This document shows, in pieces, positions 13,022 to 25,385 of a DNA stretch of 64,000 nucleotides (its first letter is position 1; each line of letters opens with the position of its first letter). Both the position numbers and the translations under genes were made by a program. Origin of the DNA: Membranipora membranacea. Its lineage: Eukaryota > Bryozoa > Gymnolaemata > Cheilostomatida > Membraniporidae. The stretch lies in assembly GCA_914767715.1 (NCBI GenBank), contig OU612070.1:22678025-22742024 (forward strand), written 5' to 3'. Under the pieces are notes generated by a model. The model saw only the letters and a program-made list of their open reading frames with translations. It was not told where the DNA came from and did not search any database.

Positions 13022-13041
13022 AATTCCCGGAGCAGCCCCCA
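13022..13041 (-). promoter_or_regulatory. Candidate primer-binding site of the LTR element
   Basis: On the minus strand this reads TGGGGGCTGCTCCGGGAATT. It begins with the TGG expected opposite a tRNA CCA end and lies 4 nt from the inferred inner edge of the 5' LTR. The CCGGGA part resembles a tRNA T-arm complement. The priming tRNA was not identified. Confidence 0.5.
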
Positions 13042-13045
13042 ATTA

Positions 13046-13259
13046 TCACAAAATTATCGCAACTGTGTGACGAGTTCGAGAATTCTGGTAGTCAGAGTTG
13101 AGCACTTTACATATAACATACAGCTTGTCTTCCAGAGCAGAGAAATAGCATTTTTAGAATTATCTGGTTTTTATTGTCTAGTATAAACATTCACTAAACA
13201 ACATCACTGATTAACTGTCTTGAGTATAATAATTTGCATCTTGATGCTCTCACTATTTA
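13046..13259 (-). repeat. 5' LTR (right copy)
   Basis: Direct repeat of 11349-11563 with only scattered single-base differences. Being the 5' LTR of a minus-strand element, it would carry the promoter; no TATA box stands out. Confidence 0.8.
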
Positions 13260-16200
13260 CCCGAATGGTCAAAGGCAACTCCATAATCAAAAAAATATCA
13301 ATTAATCATCTCAATTCCCAACATCGGCAGTCATCCTTGATTTGGTAATATCACACCAAGGAGTTAGAGACACACTATCTTCCTCTACCTGGTCCTTGCG
13401 GAACAAGACTGAAAATGGGGGAGGTCCATTGTGTGCTTTCACACCCTAAATGCAGTAAAAAGATCCTTTATTTCTCTTCAATATCAATAGCCTGAATTCA
13501 AAATGGCAAGGGGATCGAGTCTGTTGCTCAATCCCAGAATTGTCACCTGATGGATCGGTATTTGCTTTGGTGGGCGTCAATAACGATGTTCTTCCATCTG
13601 TGTCATTCACCATAGCGACAGAGCAACCAAGCTGGCCCAATATTGACCTTTGGAAATTTTGCCTATAGAAGATATATATTCTTGCCTGTGCGGGTAGGGT
13701 GACTTTACAGTTTGAGAACTCAAGCTAATTAGTTCAGTCGCTACAATGCAAAGATAACCTAGCTGAACTGACTGGTTGCACATGTGCCAAATGCTTTTTC
13801 ACGAAAGAATCTAACCAATTTGCACATTGCTAGCCATATATTTACTATGTATTTTCATTAATGTTTAGATATTCAAATAACAAACACGTGATCCAAAGAA
13901 AGAGTTATTGAGATGGAATCTCAGTCAGACAACTACCATAGGTTCTTGAAGGAATTTCTGATGCAGTTCCATAAGAAACAGAAAAGACAATAAATCATGT
14001 TAAGATTTATGAATTTTTTTATTAATTTTATTATTAAATAATAATTAATTTCATTTTTCATGTTTTGATTGTAAATTCCTATGAAAGGAAAAATTAATTG
14101 ATGTATACAATAAAAATTTATGTAAGTTACGCAATTACGCATTGAATTGCATCAACCGTTGCAACAAACCAGCTAGTCAGAGTTTAAGGGAAGATACAAT
14201 CAATTGGAAGGACAGCTGGATTTTTATGTTAGGAGATTATACAGTTTGTTAGTTTCTCTCAGCGTCGCAATAAGTCAACAAATGGGAGCATTGCTTACGT
14301 GGAGATAAGTCAATCTTTACTGGAATGCTGATTGAATGCTAAGATGAGACTAGGTTCCAGTAAATGGACAGAAGTCGTTCTAAAATTTAATTGACAGCTC
14401 ACTGCAATGGGAGGGTCAATACAAGGTCACCATAGCAAAATCAGATCTATAAGAATGTCTGAAGCCAGATTTTCAGACAACATCAAAATTGAAAAAGTGC
14501 TTTCGCTATAATGATGGATGTTACTGGGCCATTTATGCTAGCAGCCCAATGAAAAATTTTAAAGCTATTCAAGATTTCCACATAGAAGAGCCTTGATTTT
14601 TCTTTCTGAAAAATCTTGCAAAAATTGTCAGCTAAGTGGTCAGAATATGAGTACTAATGAATTATATATTATAAATATATATGAAACCAATTTTTATTTT
14701 ATTTATTATTCACACATATTATGTATGCATAATTAATATATGCAGATAATGTCAGAACAAGAGTTATGAATGATACACAGTGATTCATATAAATTGCTTC
14801 TTTTATTTTCCTTGGTCTTTATTTAAAATGAAAAAGAAAAGTTTATATATATATATTAGTTTATATCATATTACAATATACAAGAAGAAGCTGGCCTAAG
14901 ATTTATTTTTCTTCACTCCAACTACATAGTAACTGAAGGCCAGTCACCACTTTATAATGCCTAAAATGTTCAGTCTATTTAAATCTTTGAACATCACCAC
15001 ACTTGAAACAACGTTGTACCATGGAAGTTAAACACATTACCATGGTTTCACTCTGAGCATCTTTCCAAAGGGCCCAATGATAAAAGGTGCTATTAATAAA
15101 GAATGCAGTTTTTGATTAGTACAAATCCCAGTTTTTCTGTTATCAGTTCAGGCCTGCGGTGAATAGATTTAAGCTAGAATTGACTAGTGATTGAGGCAGT
15201 TAGAGGGAGCAATTTACAATTCAAGAATCATATATATCAATTCACAGGAGGACAAGAAAAATATGATATTATTATCAAGGATAGATTTCTTGCTCTACTT
15301 CTGTATTAAATCCAGCTTGGTATGACCAGCAATTACTGATACTTCTGAATTCGTACACATCACGTTTCACTCTCCGGTTGTGGTCAACAATAGACTGTTG
15401 GATGAGATGAGCCCGACAAGGTCACATGCTGTAAACAATGGTGGAGTTAGTAGATTTTCCGGCACATAAATTGAAGTGAAACGGCAAAGACTAACCAGAT
15501 TTCTAATGAACAGAATTGCTCCGTCCATCACAATTAAATGGGATAAGATTTGGTTAGGTAAGCAATCCATAAAATTCACTTTCACAATTCTCCGGGAAAT
15601 TGCAAGCTTTTCTCCTTGAATAATTCATTTCTCTGAGGTATAGTTTATTTTGGCAGAATGAATTTTTTTCCATATATGAGAGAGATAAAAGTGATTATGT
15701 TCAAATTGCTAAATTACTAGGGCACATAAAGTATTGAAACACAGAAGAACAAATCAGCCTTTTTAAATATTTTTCATACATTTGTAACTAAATCAACCAA
15801 GCCTCATGAATCATTATCATTTAATCCTACCTAATGTTGTTAACTTGTATTTTTGTTTGCCACTCTCTGTTTCTTCTTTTCTTTTTTCATCTTATTCATG
15901 CAATTTATGATACCATGCTTTCATTATCCTACACACTATATAGTATGTAACACCCTACTACTTATATCTTTTTATTCAAGTCATTTTTTGTATCTATGTT
16001 GATGTGTATGAGGTCAACAAGTTATTTTTAATTTGCTTTAATTATAAACTTTTAGAAAACCTCAATAAATAAAATAAATAAATAAATAAAATCAATCATA
16101 TTATCAACAAGTAACCATTTATTGTAACAAAAGAACAAATAAAACAAATATAAATATAAATATAAAGCACTAAAAAAGTTGTTTTAGATATCAGATCACC

Positions 16201-16769
16201 ACGCAGCATAACAGTCGTGACAATTCACTATTCATATAGGCAGCAAGATTTGCTAAGAGATTTACAATATTGTATTTAGATAGCATTAAATCATCACATT
16301 CGCTCAGCTTTATATCAGTCCAGTTTAAAAGGCATGACATTATGTAAGCGGAATAAATTGTTTATCTGATTAAAAAATTATATTTATGATAAATGATGAT
16401 GTAGCTTAGTGATAATAATTATGATTGCACTGATTTTGATGTGAGTTTGGCTCTCATTTCTTTGAATATCTTTTTTAGCATTTATGATTCTAGCCTGATT
16501 CATTATCAATACCATGACTCTGCAGTTTGACAGCCAGCCTTGTAATCAAATGGACGTAGAGGGAGATTTCTGGTTGTTAGACCTGGTCTGTCATGGGATG
16601 CCATGACTTTGCAGTTCAGCGGCCTACTTGGTTGTCAAATGATCACACAAAGGGGAGGAAGAGCTTCAATGTATTCATAGCCACAGACCACTCAGATCAG
16701 CTTTGCTCAGCAAGGCATGCCATTGGCTTCCGAGAATTGAAACCGATGAAACCAAAGCCTTGAATGACA
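13260..16769. other. Intergenic region between the LTR element and MCT-like gene 2
   Basis: No gene is supported. The sequence is AT-rich with short simple repeats: TA runs near 14850 and an AAAT-type run at 16065-16092. The end next to 16770 holds the 3' UTR of the minus-strand transporter. Short open frames at 13446-13640 and 13933-14142 show no family signature. Confidence 0.5.
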
Positions 16770-19673
16770 TTAGGAAGCAGAACCAGAAAGTTCAGCAGCT
16801 TTTGTGCAATCAACATTAGTCTGAATAGGCAGCCAAACTTTTCTCTTAAAGAGAAGCATAGCGAACAAAATTGAAAAACTGACAGCAGTCATGCCAGCAG
16901 AAAAATAAAGAAAAGTATTTATAGGTAATTCGACCCCGACCCTTACTGCTGCAGCAGCAGGGGGAGTTGACAAGGCGCCTATACCTCCAATCATCTGTGA
17001 CAGGGCGTAAACCAATGTTTGAGACTGATTACCATTAATATGTTTCTCCAAGTTGAGTATGTTTGTGAATAAGACCCCAAACATGCCTCCATAAAAGCAC
17101 GACAAGGCCAATGTAGCATATAAGTTTGCTACCAAGCCCATTGCACAAGCAGCTGCCATCATTAACGCCAAACTGACAAGCTGTATTAGGTACTTGTTTG
17201 TTGCAAACATGGAGTTTATGCCCGCCATCATAAGAGACATGAATAGCTGGCCAGCGCCTAGCAGTGTCAAAGCCAATCCTGCCGTAGAATGGCTGCCATA
17301 CTGCCTCACAACATAGTCGTAAAGGAAAACTCTGAGCAGTACATAACCCCCATTCCAAAAGAATCGGTGCATAAAGTAGATTATAACTTCGGGCCGGCAG
17401 ACATGAAATTTGAATGCTTCCCTCAAATCAAAGGAGTCACCGGCTTGTTCGTCGGCTGGTTTTTCATGCTGCTCCGCTTTTGGTTCCTTGTTATAAACCA
17501 ATGCTCCAATAATTGTGAGTGATAATATTCCTGCGGTCACCAAGGTTGCATTGATATATGCCATATTCTGCAATAAGGAGAAATTCCTACCACTTTATTA
17601 AGGCATACAATTACAACATAACACAACTTAACATAACGTGTTGAAGTCACTGTCGCGTAAAAACTCAAAGCTTACATAAGAATAAAAATCAGTTATCCCT
17701 TTATGCTATAATGATGATAAAAGATTCATTTTGTTCTGAGTTTTCTCAAGAACAACCTAGCCGTGACAAGGCTAGACTGCACCATTACTATTTGAAAGGA
17801 TCTCAAGTAGTATTGACGTAATGAGCTAACAGATGCTACCATATATGTGGTATATAACTGCCTGATCAATATAAATGACATAACATAATTATATGCCTTT
17901 CAGAAGAGGAGCTTTTGATATTCCTTGCAAAATTATTTTGATTCACTCCGTCTTTAACAGCTGCGTGGCTGATGTCACAACGAACCAATTGAAAATCGAT
18001 CAGTCAAAACAATCAACTTGAATTTGCTTCAGTATGTAACCATTGAAGTATATTGATTCTCCCAACCCAATTTTTCTGCCACAAACAGCATCACAGTAGC
18101 TTCAATCATTGATATATTTTTTCCTAGTTAAACCCGTGACCTTAATATAATGAGGTTGCTTGAGTTGATTATGTAATTTGAGAGGTCAATATCAATAATG
18201 GTAGTAATGGTCAGTAATTCCTAATAATAATATGTAATAATAGTATTTATAAATGTGATGTCCCGATAAGAACAAATTATACACCCCATTAGCTTGCAGC
18301 TGGCAAAGAGGAATGATTTGTACAGGTCACAGGTAGCTCTCATTGGTGAAGGTCTGGTTCCGTGCAAGACAGCTCAGTTTTGGAATCCTAAGGAACTCAA
18401 TACTTTACTTGTGATTGTGTCACTTGTAGAGCTTAGCAAATTAAAAATCGGAATACTGTTGTTTAGCAAGAAATATATATTTTGGTAATGTAATAATTCC
18501 ACTCACTGAAAGTATATACTGCATAAGGAAGGGAAAGAATAGAGTGCCTATAGCCTTTCCTGATCCCTGTATTGTGTATGCGAGGAAAATATTCTCCTTG
18601 AAGTAAAGAGGTAACATTGTCATCCCAGCTATGTGCAGGTTGCAGAGGGATGCAGCTGCAAATAAAATAAGCTACAATATCATTTACGGAGTAGAATTAG
18701 GTGAAATAAGTGGACCCTATCACAATATATTATTTTTATCACGAAACTACTTCAAGGAATAAATACTTAAAATAATGATTGTTGTCTTTTCCAATGTTGA
18801 GATAATTTTTGGCCAAGCAGGCAACTTTCTGAAGAAAAATGGGCAAATTTGTTCCTTTAACAGTTTTGAATCTCTGCAAAGACGTTCCACATAGGACAAT
18901 ACCCGGAGAGTGGCGACTCAAAATTAATGCTATGGTAAGTTCCTGTATCAACAAGGGAACCACCTATGTCCGCAAATGAGTATTCACTTTAAAGCTTTCA
19001 TAATATTTTCATGTCTTTCGAGTTTGAGTCAGCAGTGGGTATGCAGAGAACACATTATTTCAATTTGAATGGTGTACTTACATGTAAGAACGCTAAAGCT
19101 GAGAACAACATGCCATGGTTCTTTAGCAAAACCAGCAAGAGTCATTCCGAGAACTGCAGTGCAGGCGGAAGCAATAACAGTGCGTCTAGCTCCAAAAGTT
19201 CTTACAATAACAACAGCTGCTGGTGCTGAAAAAATGTGTTGACAATGATGATAATGGTCTGAAAACAATAATTTGTGTAACTATGAAGTAAAAGCATATG
19301 TTTTTGTCATTATTGTCCTAGGCACGTCATAACCATCAGATGGAAAAAGCAGCATGGTTTACAACCAGAAGCAGAAAAGTCAGTCAAGACATTCTTGCAC
19401 TTGTTATCCTCAGCTGCACTATCATGATAATTATCGAGGATTGGGTTTGTCCGAATAAAAGAGATACTAAATTATGATGAGCAGAAACTTACAGAAACCT
19501 AGCAGAACTCCTGATGCTACTGAGCCAATCCATCCTGTCACACTGTTACCAGACGAGAAATACTCATTGTAGTATTGTACGAATACTCCAAAAACACCAA
19601 ATACAAATCCAAATGTCAATATATTTGTGAGCAAAACAACTGCAAGCACAAACCAAGATCGACATGACTCCAT
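16770..19673 (-). CDS. MCT-like major facilitator transporter 2 (SLC16-like)
   Basis: Four exons in transcript order: 19493-19673, 19082-19225, 18507-18655, 16770-17567. Splice phases 1,1,0 all agree and give 423 residues. The start MESCRSW leads straight into TM1 (VLLTNILTFGFVFGVFGVF), then NSVTGWIGS before TM2, and an FGARRTV loop like the RFGCR loop of MCTs. A hydrophilic central loop (KEPKAEQHEKPADEQ) precedes the C-terminal six TMs, where YFMHRFFWNGGY opens TM7. It would be a plasma-membrane carrier, substrate unknown. Exon 2 is exactly 144 bp as in the gene at 3339-10361, and introns 1 and 2 are at matching positions, so the two are paralogues. This copy carries its C-terminal half in one 798-bp exon, implying loss of later introns here or gain in the other. 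Confidence 0.87.
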
Positions 19674-20488
19674 TCTTAGACAGCTTGAGGGTGACTTGTG
19701 TATGTATTGAAGACTACTTGGTGTTTTATACTACCGATAGTATTAACCTTGAGCTGGTCCAATGTGAATAATCTCATTGAGCACAATCATAAATCACAAT
19801 AAAACACTATAATGCCTATTATTTCATACGTTTGCGTAGTATGTCAACCATACTTGCCAACTCTCATGATTTAGGCGTGACCCTCCAGATTTTTACACCC
19901 ACCTCCCACTTTTTGTAAATCTCACTATTTCCTCCAGATTTTAGAGAAAACAGTCCATCCGCAATTCTTTGGTAGTAATCCAAGCACATGTTGTTGTTGA
20001 CTAGTTACTGTTAAGGCCTTTGCATACAAAATTGAAAGGAATTATCAAATTAAACAATCCTAACAAATTTACCTGTTTTGTTAAGATTCCGCCTATTATT
20101 GTAAATGACCAATAGCATCCTCTCATAACTCACAACACTGACTGTCATTGGTCACAATATAAAGTAGCTAGTCAAGTGCATACATTTAGTTTTCATTTCC
20201 TTTCAGATCACACATTTTTTAGTATTATTTTGTACTGTCTACTCAAGTTAAATTTAAGTGAAGGAAAATAGAAACCTAACAATTCCAAAGGTATGTCCAC
20301 TACAATTTAACAAAGCTCGGACAAAAGACTTTGAAACATATTTAATGTTAGTCAAACAGGAATAAAGTACCTTATCTGGATTCTCACTGTCTATGCAACC
20401 AGGGAGAATGGTGTGACCTGTGACTGTGACTGAGCACATTTTCAGATCTTGATGATGCATGGGCACTTGTAGCCTGTATTGACAGGCT

Positions 20489-20586
20489 AGGGCCCCTGGG
20501 ACTTACGTGCCTCTACTTTGCCAATGGGGTGTTTGATACTGGACATTGAAAATGTAAAGGCATGTATGTAAGAGTCCCAGGGGCCC
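20489..20586. repeat. Small inverted-repeat MITE (related to 50027-50102)
   Basis: The ends GGGCCCCTGGGACTTACGTG and the reverse complement of AGAGTCCCAGGGGCCC form an imperfect stem of about 35 bp. The interior contains TTTGATACTGGACATTG, whose reverse complement resembles CAATGTCCAGTATCATA at 50.05 kb. Both copies carry GACTTAC..GCCT ends, so they are one family. Confidence 0.55.
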
Positions 20587-20725
20587 ATGGATTGATTGTA
20601 ATTGTTTAAAGTGTATTTCACCTCAGTTTGATATTTTAATACTAGTACAAACATGAAATTATTTGGGGTCAAATATACCTTTTTAGCCCTTCCTAGTGGC
20701 TGGAAACGCTCTCAGAGCTTCTGCA

Positions 20726-20830
20726 GACGGGGCTCCGCCCCATACCCCGTTGGGGGGCTCACACCGCCCCCAAACCCACAGGTGGGTGACTCGGGTGCTT
20801 TGCACCTTCGAAGCACCACGTTGTGGTGCA
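20726..20830. other. GC-rich cluster of nested hairpins
   Basis: This about 105-bp island in AT-rich DNA contains consecutive short dyads: GGGGCTCCGCCCC, CCCCGTTGGGG, GGTGCTTTGCACC and GCACCACGTTGTGGTGC. Such stacked GC hairpins are unlike the rest of the window. The origin is unknown; it could be part of a mobile element or a recently inserted fragment. Confidence 0.6.
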
Positions 20831-21120
20831 GTATTGCCGTAAAATGGAATCTCCCTATTTTTTATCTAGATTACTTGGCAAGTATGATGTCAACCCTATC
20901 AGCTGGTACAAATCCTCATATTGACACATCTTTGTTCATGACTTTGTTTTAATTTTGTTTGATAGTAATTTGTGATCTGAATCTTCCACCCTATTTGGAC
21001 CATGTCTCTCTATCATGATTGATAAAATAAGTTAATTAGGTGACCGTTTTTAAAATATCCTCTTGTTTTACGGTGTCTGTTATTTTGGCTGCAATAAGCC
21101 AATTCTCCTCCTTAGCAAAA

Positions 21121-21229
21121 CTCTTGGGCTGAGGTTGCAGTGAATATTATTGTTTGTATTATGTATTGTTATATATTCGCCATATTTAGAACTTTGCAAT
21201 ATTTAAGTTGTCAATCATATTAAACAATA
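21121..21229 (+). repeat. Left part of an older repeat interrupted by the TIR element
   Basis: CTCTTGGGCTGAGGTTGCA and the sequence through ATATTAAACAATA match 25010-25080. The rest of this copy resumes at 23025 on the other side of the 1.8 kb element and runs to about 23356. Confidence 0.6.
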
Positions 21230-23024
21230 GAGTTATTACATACTCTAGAGTGGGCAATGCAGTGCTCAAAACGTCCTACTTAATTATTGAGAAATCCATG
21301 ACGGCGACGCAATCTGGTTGTGCATGGATAGTGCCTGTATCATAAAACTTATCATTGAGATTATAGGAATTGAGCATGACAATTTATGTTTTAGAGCGCT
21401 TATAGCAAATTTTGCGGAAAATTTTTCATGTCACACCATGTGAAACACTTGTAGGTATTTTAACTTGCAGCCATTGGAAATTTTTTCTATGTTTTCCCAT
21501 CAAAATAAGCCAAAACCCTAACCGCAAACACATCATCGTGATGAAAAAAGATTACCGGGCTAGCTTGTTTCTCCACGTTTCTCCCAACCATAAGTTGTAT
21601 TCTGTCTCTTTTACTCATATGTTAGCCATCAAGTGAGTTAATGTTATTTGTTCAGTACAAGGTGTACACATAGCTTCTGGAATAACTGACTGGAGGTTAA
21701 AAGTCGGCCTCTAAGTTCCGCCATTTGCAGAAGCAATTTACATACGGTTCTGACGTAAGATTCGGCGTTTAGATTTGGCTATGTCATTTAGAGTTCTAAA
21801 TTCCCTCTCTGGTGGTGTCCTCTAGTTTTTGAATTCGCAAAACCATTGAACCATACACAGCAGGTTTTGAAAGCATATAAATGAATGCATTTCGATTTTG
21901 ATAAGTCGCTGAGTATCAAGTGAATCTTTGAATGGAAAACTCACATACCTATCCAGACTGACTCCAGATTTTACAGAACAAACACTCACTAAGGTGACAT
22001 TTTAAGTTGACGGATATTTGTGATTTCTCACCATACTTGAATTAAAGGACCATTTGCTTCAGAGCGGTCGGTCGTTGTGGATGTTTGATACAATTTTCTG
22101 GTATGTTTATTATGACTATGGTTGTTTGTTTGCGTTGTAAATTAGTTGAGATGGCAACTTCAGCATCATAAAGAATATTTTGTATACACTCCAGTCAAGG
22201 CACTGGCAGTTGAGGTATATATGTGTATTTTTTTGCATAGTTTTGAGGGAAGGGGGATTAGTGTAGTAGTATGCAATCCTTTGAAATGACCAGAGTTAGC
22301 ATTTCATACAGCTGTGATTCTATGTCAGATATGGATTGATGCTATAAAAATATAAGAGAGGCAGAAAGTGATCTAATGAGCAATGAGGACTGACAGTAAC
22401 ACCACATCTGATTTTAGCACCAATCTTAATTGATCTTCTTTGACATAAGAAAAAAAAAACTTATTATAATATCCTCAATAAAGTAATGTTATCTGGAGAG
22501 CAAATCTGAATCCGGACTTTATGTACACTGTGACTGAAAATGAGGCAAGCTGCAAACTTTTACAACTTCGATCACTTGCTCACAGGCTACTCGTACTTCA
22601 TTCAATCAAAAATAAAGAAAACCCACTGAATGTGTAACATATGAGTAAGAGAGACAAGACACAGCTTATATGGCTGGCAAGTGGCAGTAGAAAAAACAAG
22701 CTAGCCCGGTAATTTTTTTCATCACAATGATGTGTTTGCGGTTGGAGTTTTGGCTTATTTTGAAGGGAAAACATAGAAAAATTTTCCAATGGCTGCAAGT
22801 GAAAATACCTACAAGTGTTCCACATGGTGGGCCATGAAAATTTTTCCGAGAAAATGGCTATAAATTTTCATACCCGATTCCTAAATTCTCAATGATAAAT
22901 TATATGATACAGGCACTAGCCATGTACAACCAGATTGCCTCGCGTCATGGATTTCGCAATAATTAAGTAGGACAAAAACTGATGCTATTTTTGTACACAT
23001 TATCCACTCTAGAGTAAATAACTC
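21230..23024. mobile_element. 1.8 kb non-autonomous DNA transposon with about 420-bp terminal inverted repeats
   Basis: The left TIR (about 21230-21650) and right TIR (about 22600-23024) are inverted copies of each other. The termini read GAGTTATT...CTCTAGAGTGG inward, and TA flanks each end (21228-21229, 23025-23026). The arms share landmarks such as the TTGTGCATGG/CATGTACAACC block and the TTTTGGCTTATTTTG block. No transposase frame is recognisable between the arms. A solo arm of the same family is at 135-519. TA duplication fits Tc1/mariner-type integration, while the long arms resemble fold-back elements. Confidence 0.75.
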
Positions 23025-23356
23025 TATGTATTAAACAGACAGTTCAAGCCTCACAAATATTCCATGATGTCATGATGACCTCAGAATGTGTTATTTCAAA
23101 TTCTTTTGTTTAGGCAAGCTTACTATGTCAATCAAAATACCTTTGCTGCTATCATATATTAGAAACCTTAAACCAAATAGTGAGGGGGTCGTTTTGAAGA
23201 ACTTCATATTTTTAGCCCCCCCCCCCCCCCCATCTTCGAGTTTTACAAGTCAACACTTCTTGCCCGTAATATTATATGGCCCCAGACATGCAGGAATTAA
23301 AATTGCCAGGGAATACCATATTGGTCACTTATTGACAACTTCATCAACATAGCATC
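23025..23356 (+). repeat. Right part of the interrupted older repeat
   Basis: This matches 25074-25385 along its whole length, with shared CCTCACAAATATT, TGACCTCAGAA, ACATGCAGGAA/TCATGCAGGAA and other runs. A 16-base cytosine tract lies at 23216-23231. It is non-coding. Confidence 0.65.
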
Positions 23357-24804
23357 CAACTTTTAAGTCATTTGTGTCATAACTGTTGGAAAAAGAATCA
23401 CTAATTGAAGGAAAAGAATACATGCCACTAATCAAAACTTCTGTAAGCTGTCAGTGGAGCAGGAGATTAATATTTATAGATGCATTTGCATTGAGGAAGT
23501 TTATGGTAAACACTCTCTTTTCATCTGACCAGATTGATGTTTTGCTACAATTGGAAAGCCGCTAAGCATCTATTTCTGAAAAGGTGATCTAAAACTTTGT
23601 ATGAAGCATCGTAAGGAGATAAATGTTTTCTTATTTTTGCATAACATAACACATTGAAGACTGATAATGTCTGGCGATCTCACATAAAAAGCCATTTTAA
23701 TGGACCTGCTTATTCAAAAAAATTTAAAGGCATTTTTGGGCATTCTGTTTCGCCAAATTTCATGCAGAATTGATAAAGTTATTCACCAATGTTCGTGTTG
23801 TTTGTCTTGATTGAATCATGTCTGCTATTCTTGCTACATTAAGGAATAGCAACGGAACCAACCAACTATGTTGTGATATATATCATCGGAACGCTCTCAA
23901 CACCAGAGTTAAAAAAAATTCCTTTTTTTTGCGTCACCTCAAATGGCGCAATGTCACAGCCATTGTCAAACCTGAATATACAATCTTGTTTTCATAATAA
24001 CTTTTAAACTGTTGGTAATAAACTCATAATCTTCTCAGCAGTCACACTTACATTTGCTCTAGAATGAAGTTGACTACAAATGTTTTATTCTAGGAGATAT
24101 TCTTATTGATTTTGCGAAATTGGGACATCATAACTAAAATTAAGTACAAATTAGAGGCATTCACCACGAATAAGATGAAACTGGCCATTTAAAGATAGTA
24201 ACAATCGGCCACCCGACTATGACAAGTTGTAAACAGCTAAGATTATGCATCTGATAAACCACCTTGGATACTATGTTGTCAGCAACTCCTTAGAACATGT
24301 CATTTTGGGATACAACTTAGTAGTCTTATTTTGTCATTTTTGTTTGACATGATAGCCATAGAAGTTATCCAAATCCTTATACATGATCAAGCACATCTTG
24401 TGATAGCGGCTTGAAAATATTTAAGTTGCTTATAGTAATAGATGTTTTCTTAAAGTGTGTTTTTTCACAAATTTGCTGTTTTAGGACAACAACCAAAAGA
24501 GGTCAAAGACTGTTCATTGTATAAATCTTCAAAGTTAAATTGACACTATGTGATAATTAAGAGCAAATTACGGAAAAATGCTGATTCTACCTTCATTTGT
24601 TTGAAATTTATTCAACCTTATTGAAATTTTAACAACCTTCATCAACATCTTCGTTCATCAACAACTCTACGTAAATTTGCATTGTCAAAACATCTGTTTT
24701 CATTAAACCGAGTTTTATTCCCTTGATTTTATTTCGATTGTTTTTTGTTTTGGTTCCTTTGCACATCAGGGAGAACACTTTCGGATGATGGTTGTTGCAA
24801 TAAA

Positions 24805-24835
<31 letters not shown>

Positions 24836-25009
24836 TCCTAGAAGAGTAAAGTTATATGTGGAATGATTAAATTACCTCATGTGGTATGATTATGTTGAAA
24901 ATTGATTTTCTGCAATCCTGACATTGAGAAATGATATGAAAACTCGAAAAAAGATTGCTGTCAGTCCGTCACGTTACCTTAAATCAATTTTCTTCCCAAC
25001 TTAATTCTT
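23357..25009. other. Gene-free AT-rich stretch
   Basis: No gene or RNA is supported. A TA dinucleotide microsatellite lies at about 24809-24835. The sequence is otherwise unremarkable. Confidence 0.5.
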
Positions 25010-25385
25010 GGGTTGAGGTTGCAATATTTATTACTTGCCATTTTAAAGTTGCCAAAAGTGTCAAATATTAAATAAGTTCTAACCTCACAAATATTACATG
25101 CTGAGTCATTGTGACCTCAGAACTTGTTATTTTTAAGTCTTTGCTTATACAAGTTCACTAGGTTGCTCAAGTTTTTTTGCTGCTACCATATACTAGAAAA
25201 CCTTGAACTTAATAGTGAAACAATATTTAGTAGACTTTCTGTTTTTTGCTTTCAATCTTCCGGTTTTACAAGTCACTTCTTGCTCGTCCATGTTAAATGG
25301 CCCCAATCATGCAGGAACTTAAATGTCCAGATAACACCATTTTGGTCATGTATTGACACATTCACCAATACAAAACTAAGTTAAA
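25010..25385 (+). repeat. Intact copy of the older repeat (empty-site relative)
   Basis: It aligns with 21121-21229 joined directly to 23025-23356, without the 1.8 kb element, and so shows what the target looked like before insertion. The copies are well diverged, so the repeat is older than the insertion. Confidence 0.65.

Larger units (their letters stand above)
11349..13259 (-). mobile_element. Short LTR retrotransposon, internally deleted or non-autonomous
   Basis: Two long direct repeats of about 215 bp (11349-11563 and 13046-13259) share almost every base and bracket about 1.5 kb of internal sequence. The internal frames read on the minus strand and encode a zinc-knuckle region and a retropepsin-like region, so the 5' LTR is the right-hand copy. 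A 20-nt TGG-starting primer-binding-site candidate sits 4 nt inside that LTR. No reverse transcriptase, RNase H or integrase is visible, so mobilisation would need a partner element. Few differences between the LTRs suggest a fairly young insertion. Confidence 0.85.
19674..21120. other. 5' flank of MCT-like gene 2 and repeat-bearing intergenic DNA
   Basis: The first few hundred bases should contain the promoter of the minus-strand transporter; I see no clear TATA box. Further on are a small inverted-repeat element (20489-20586) and an unusual GC-rich hairpin cluster (20726-20830). No gene is supported. Confidence 0.45.
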
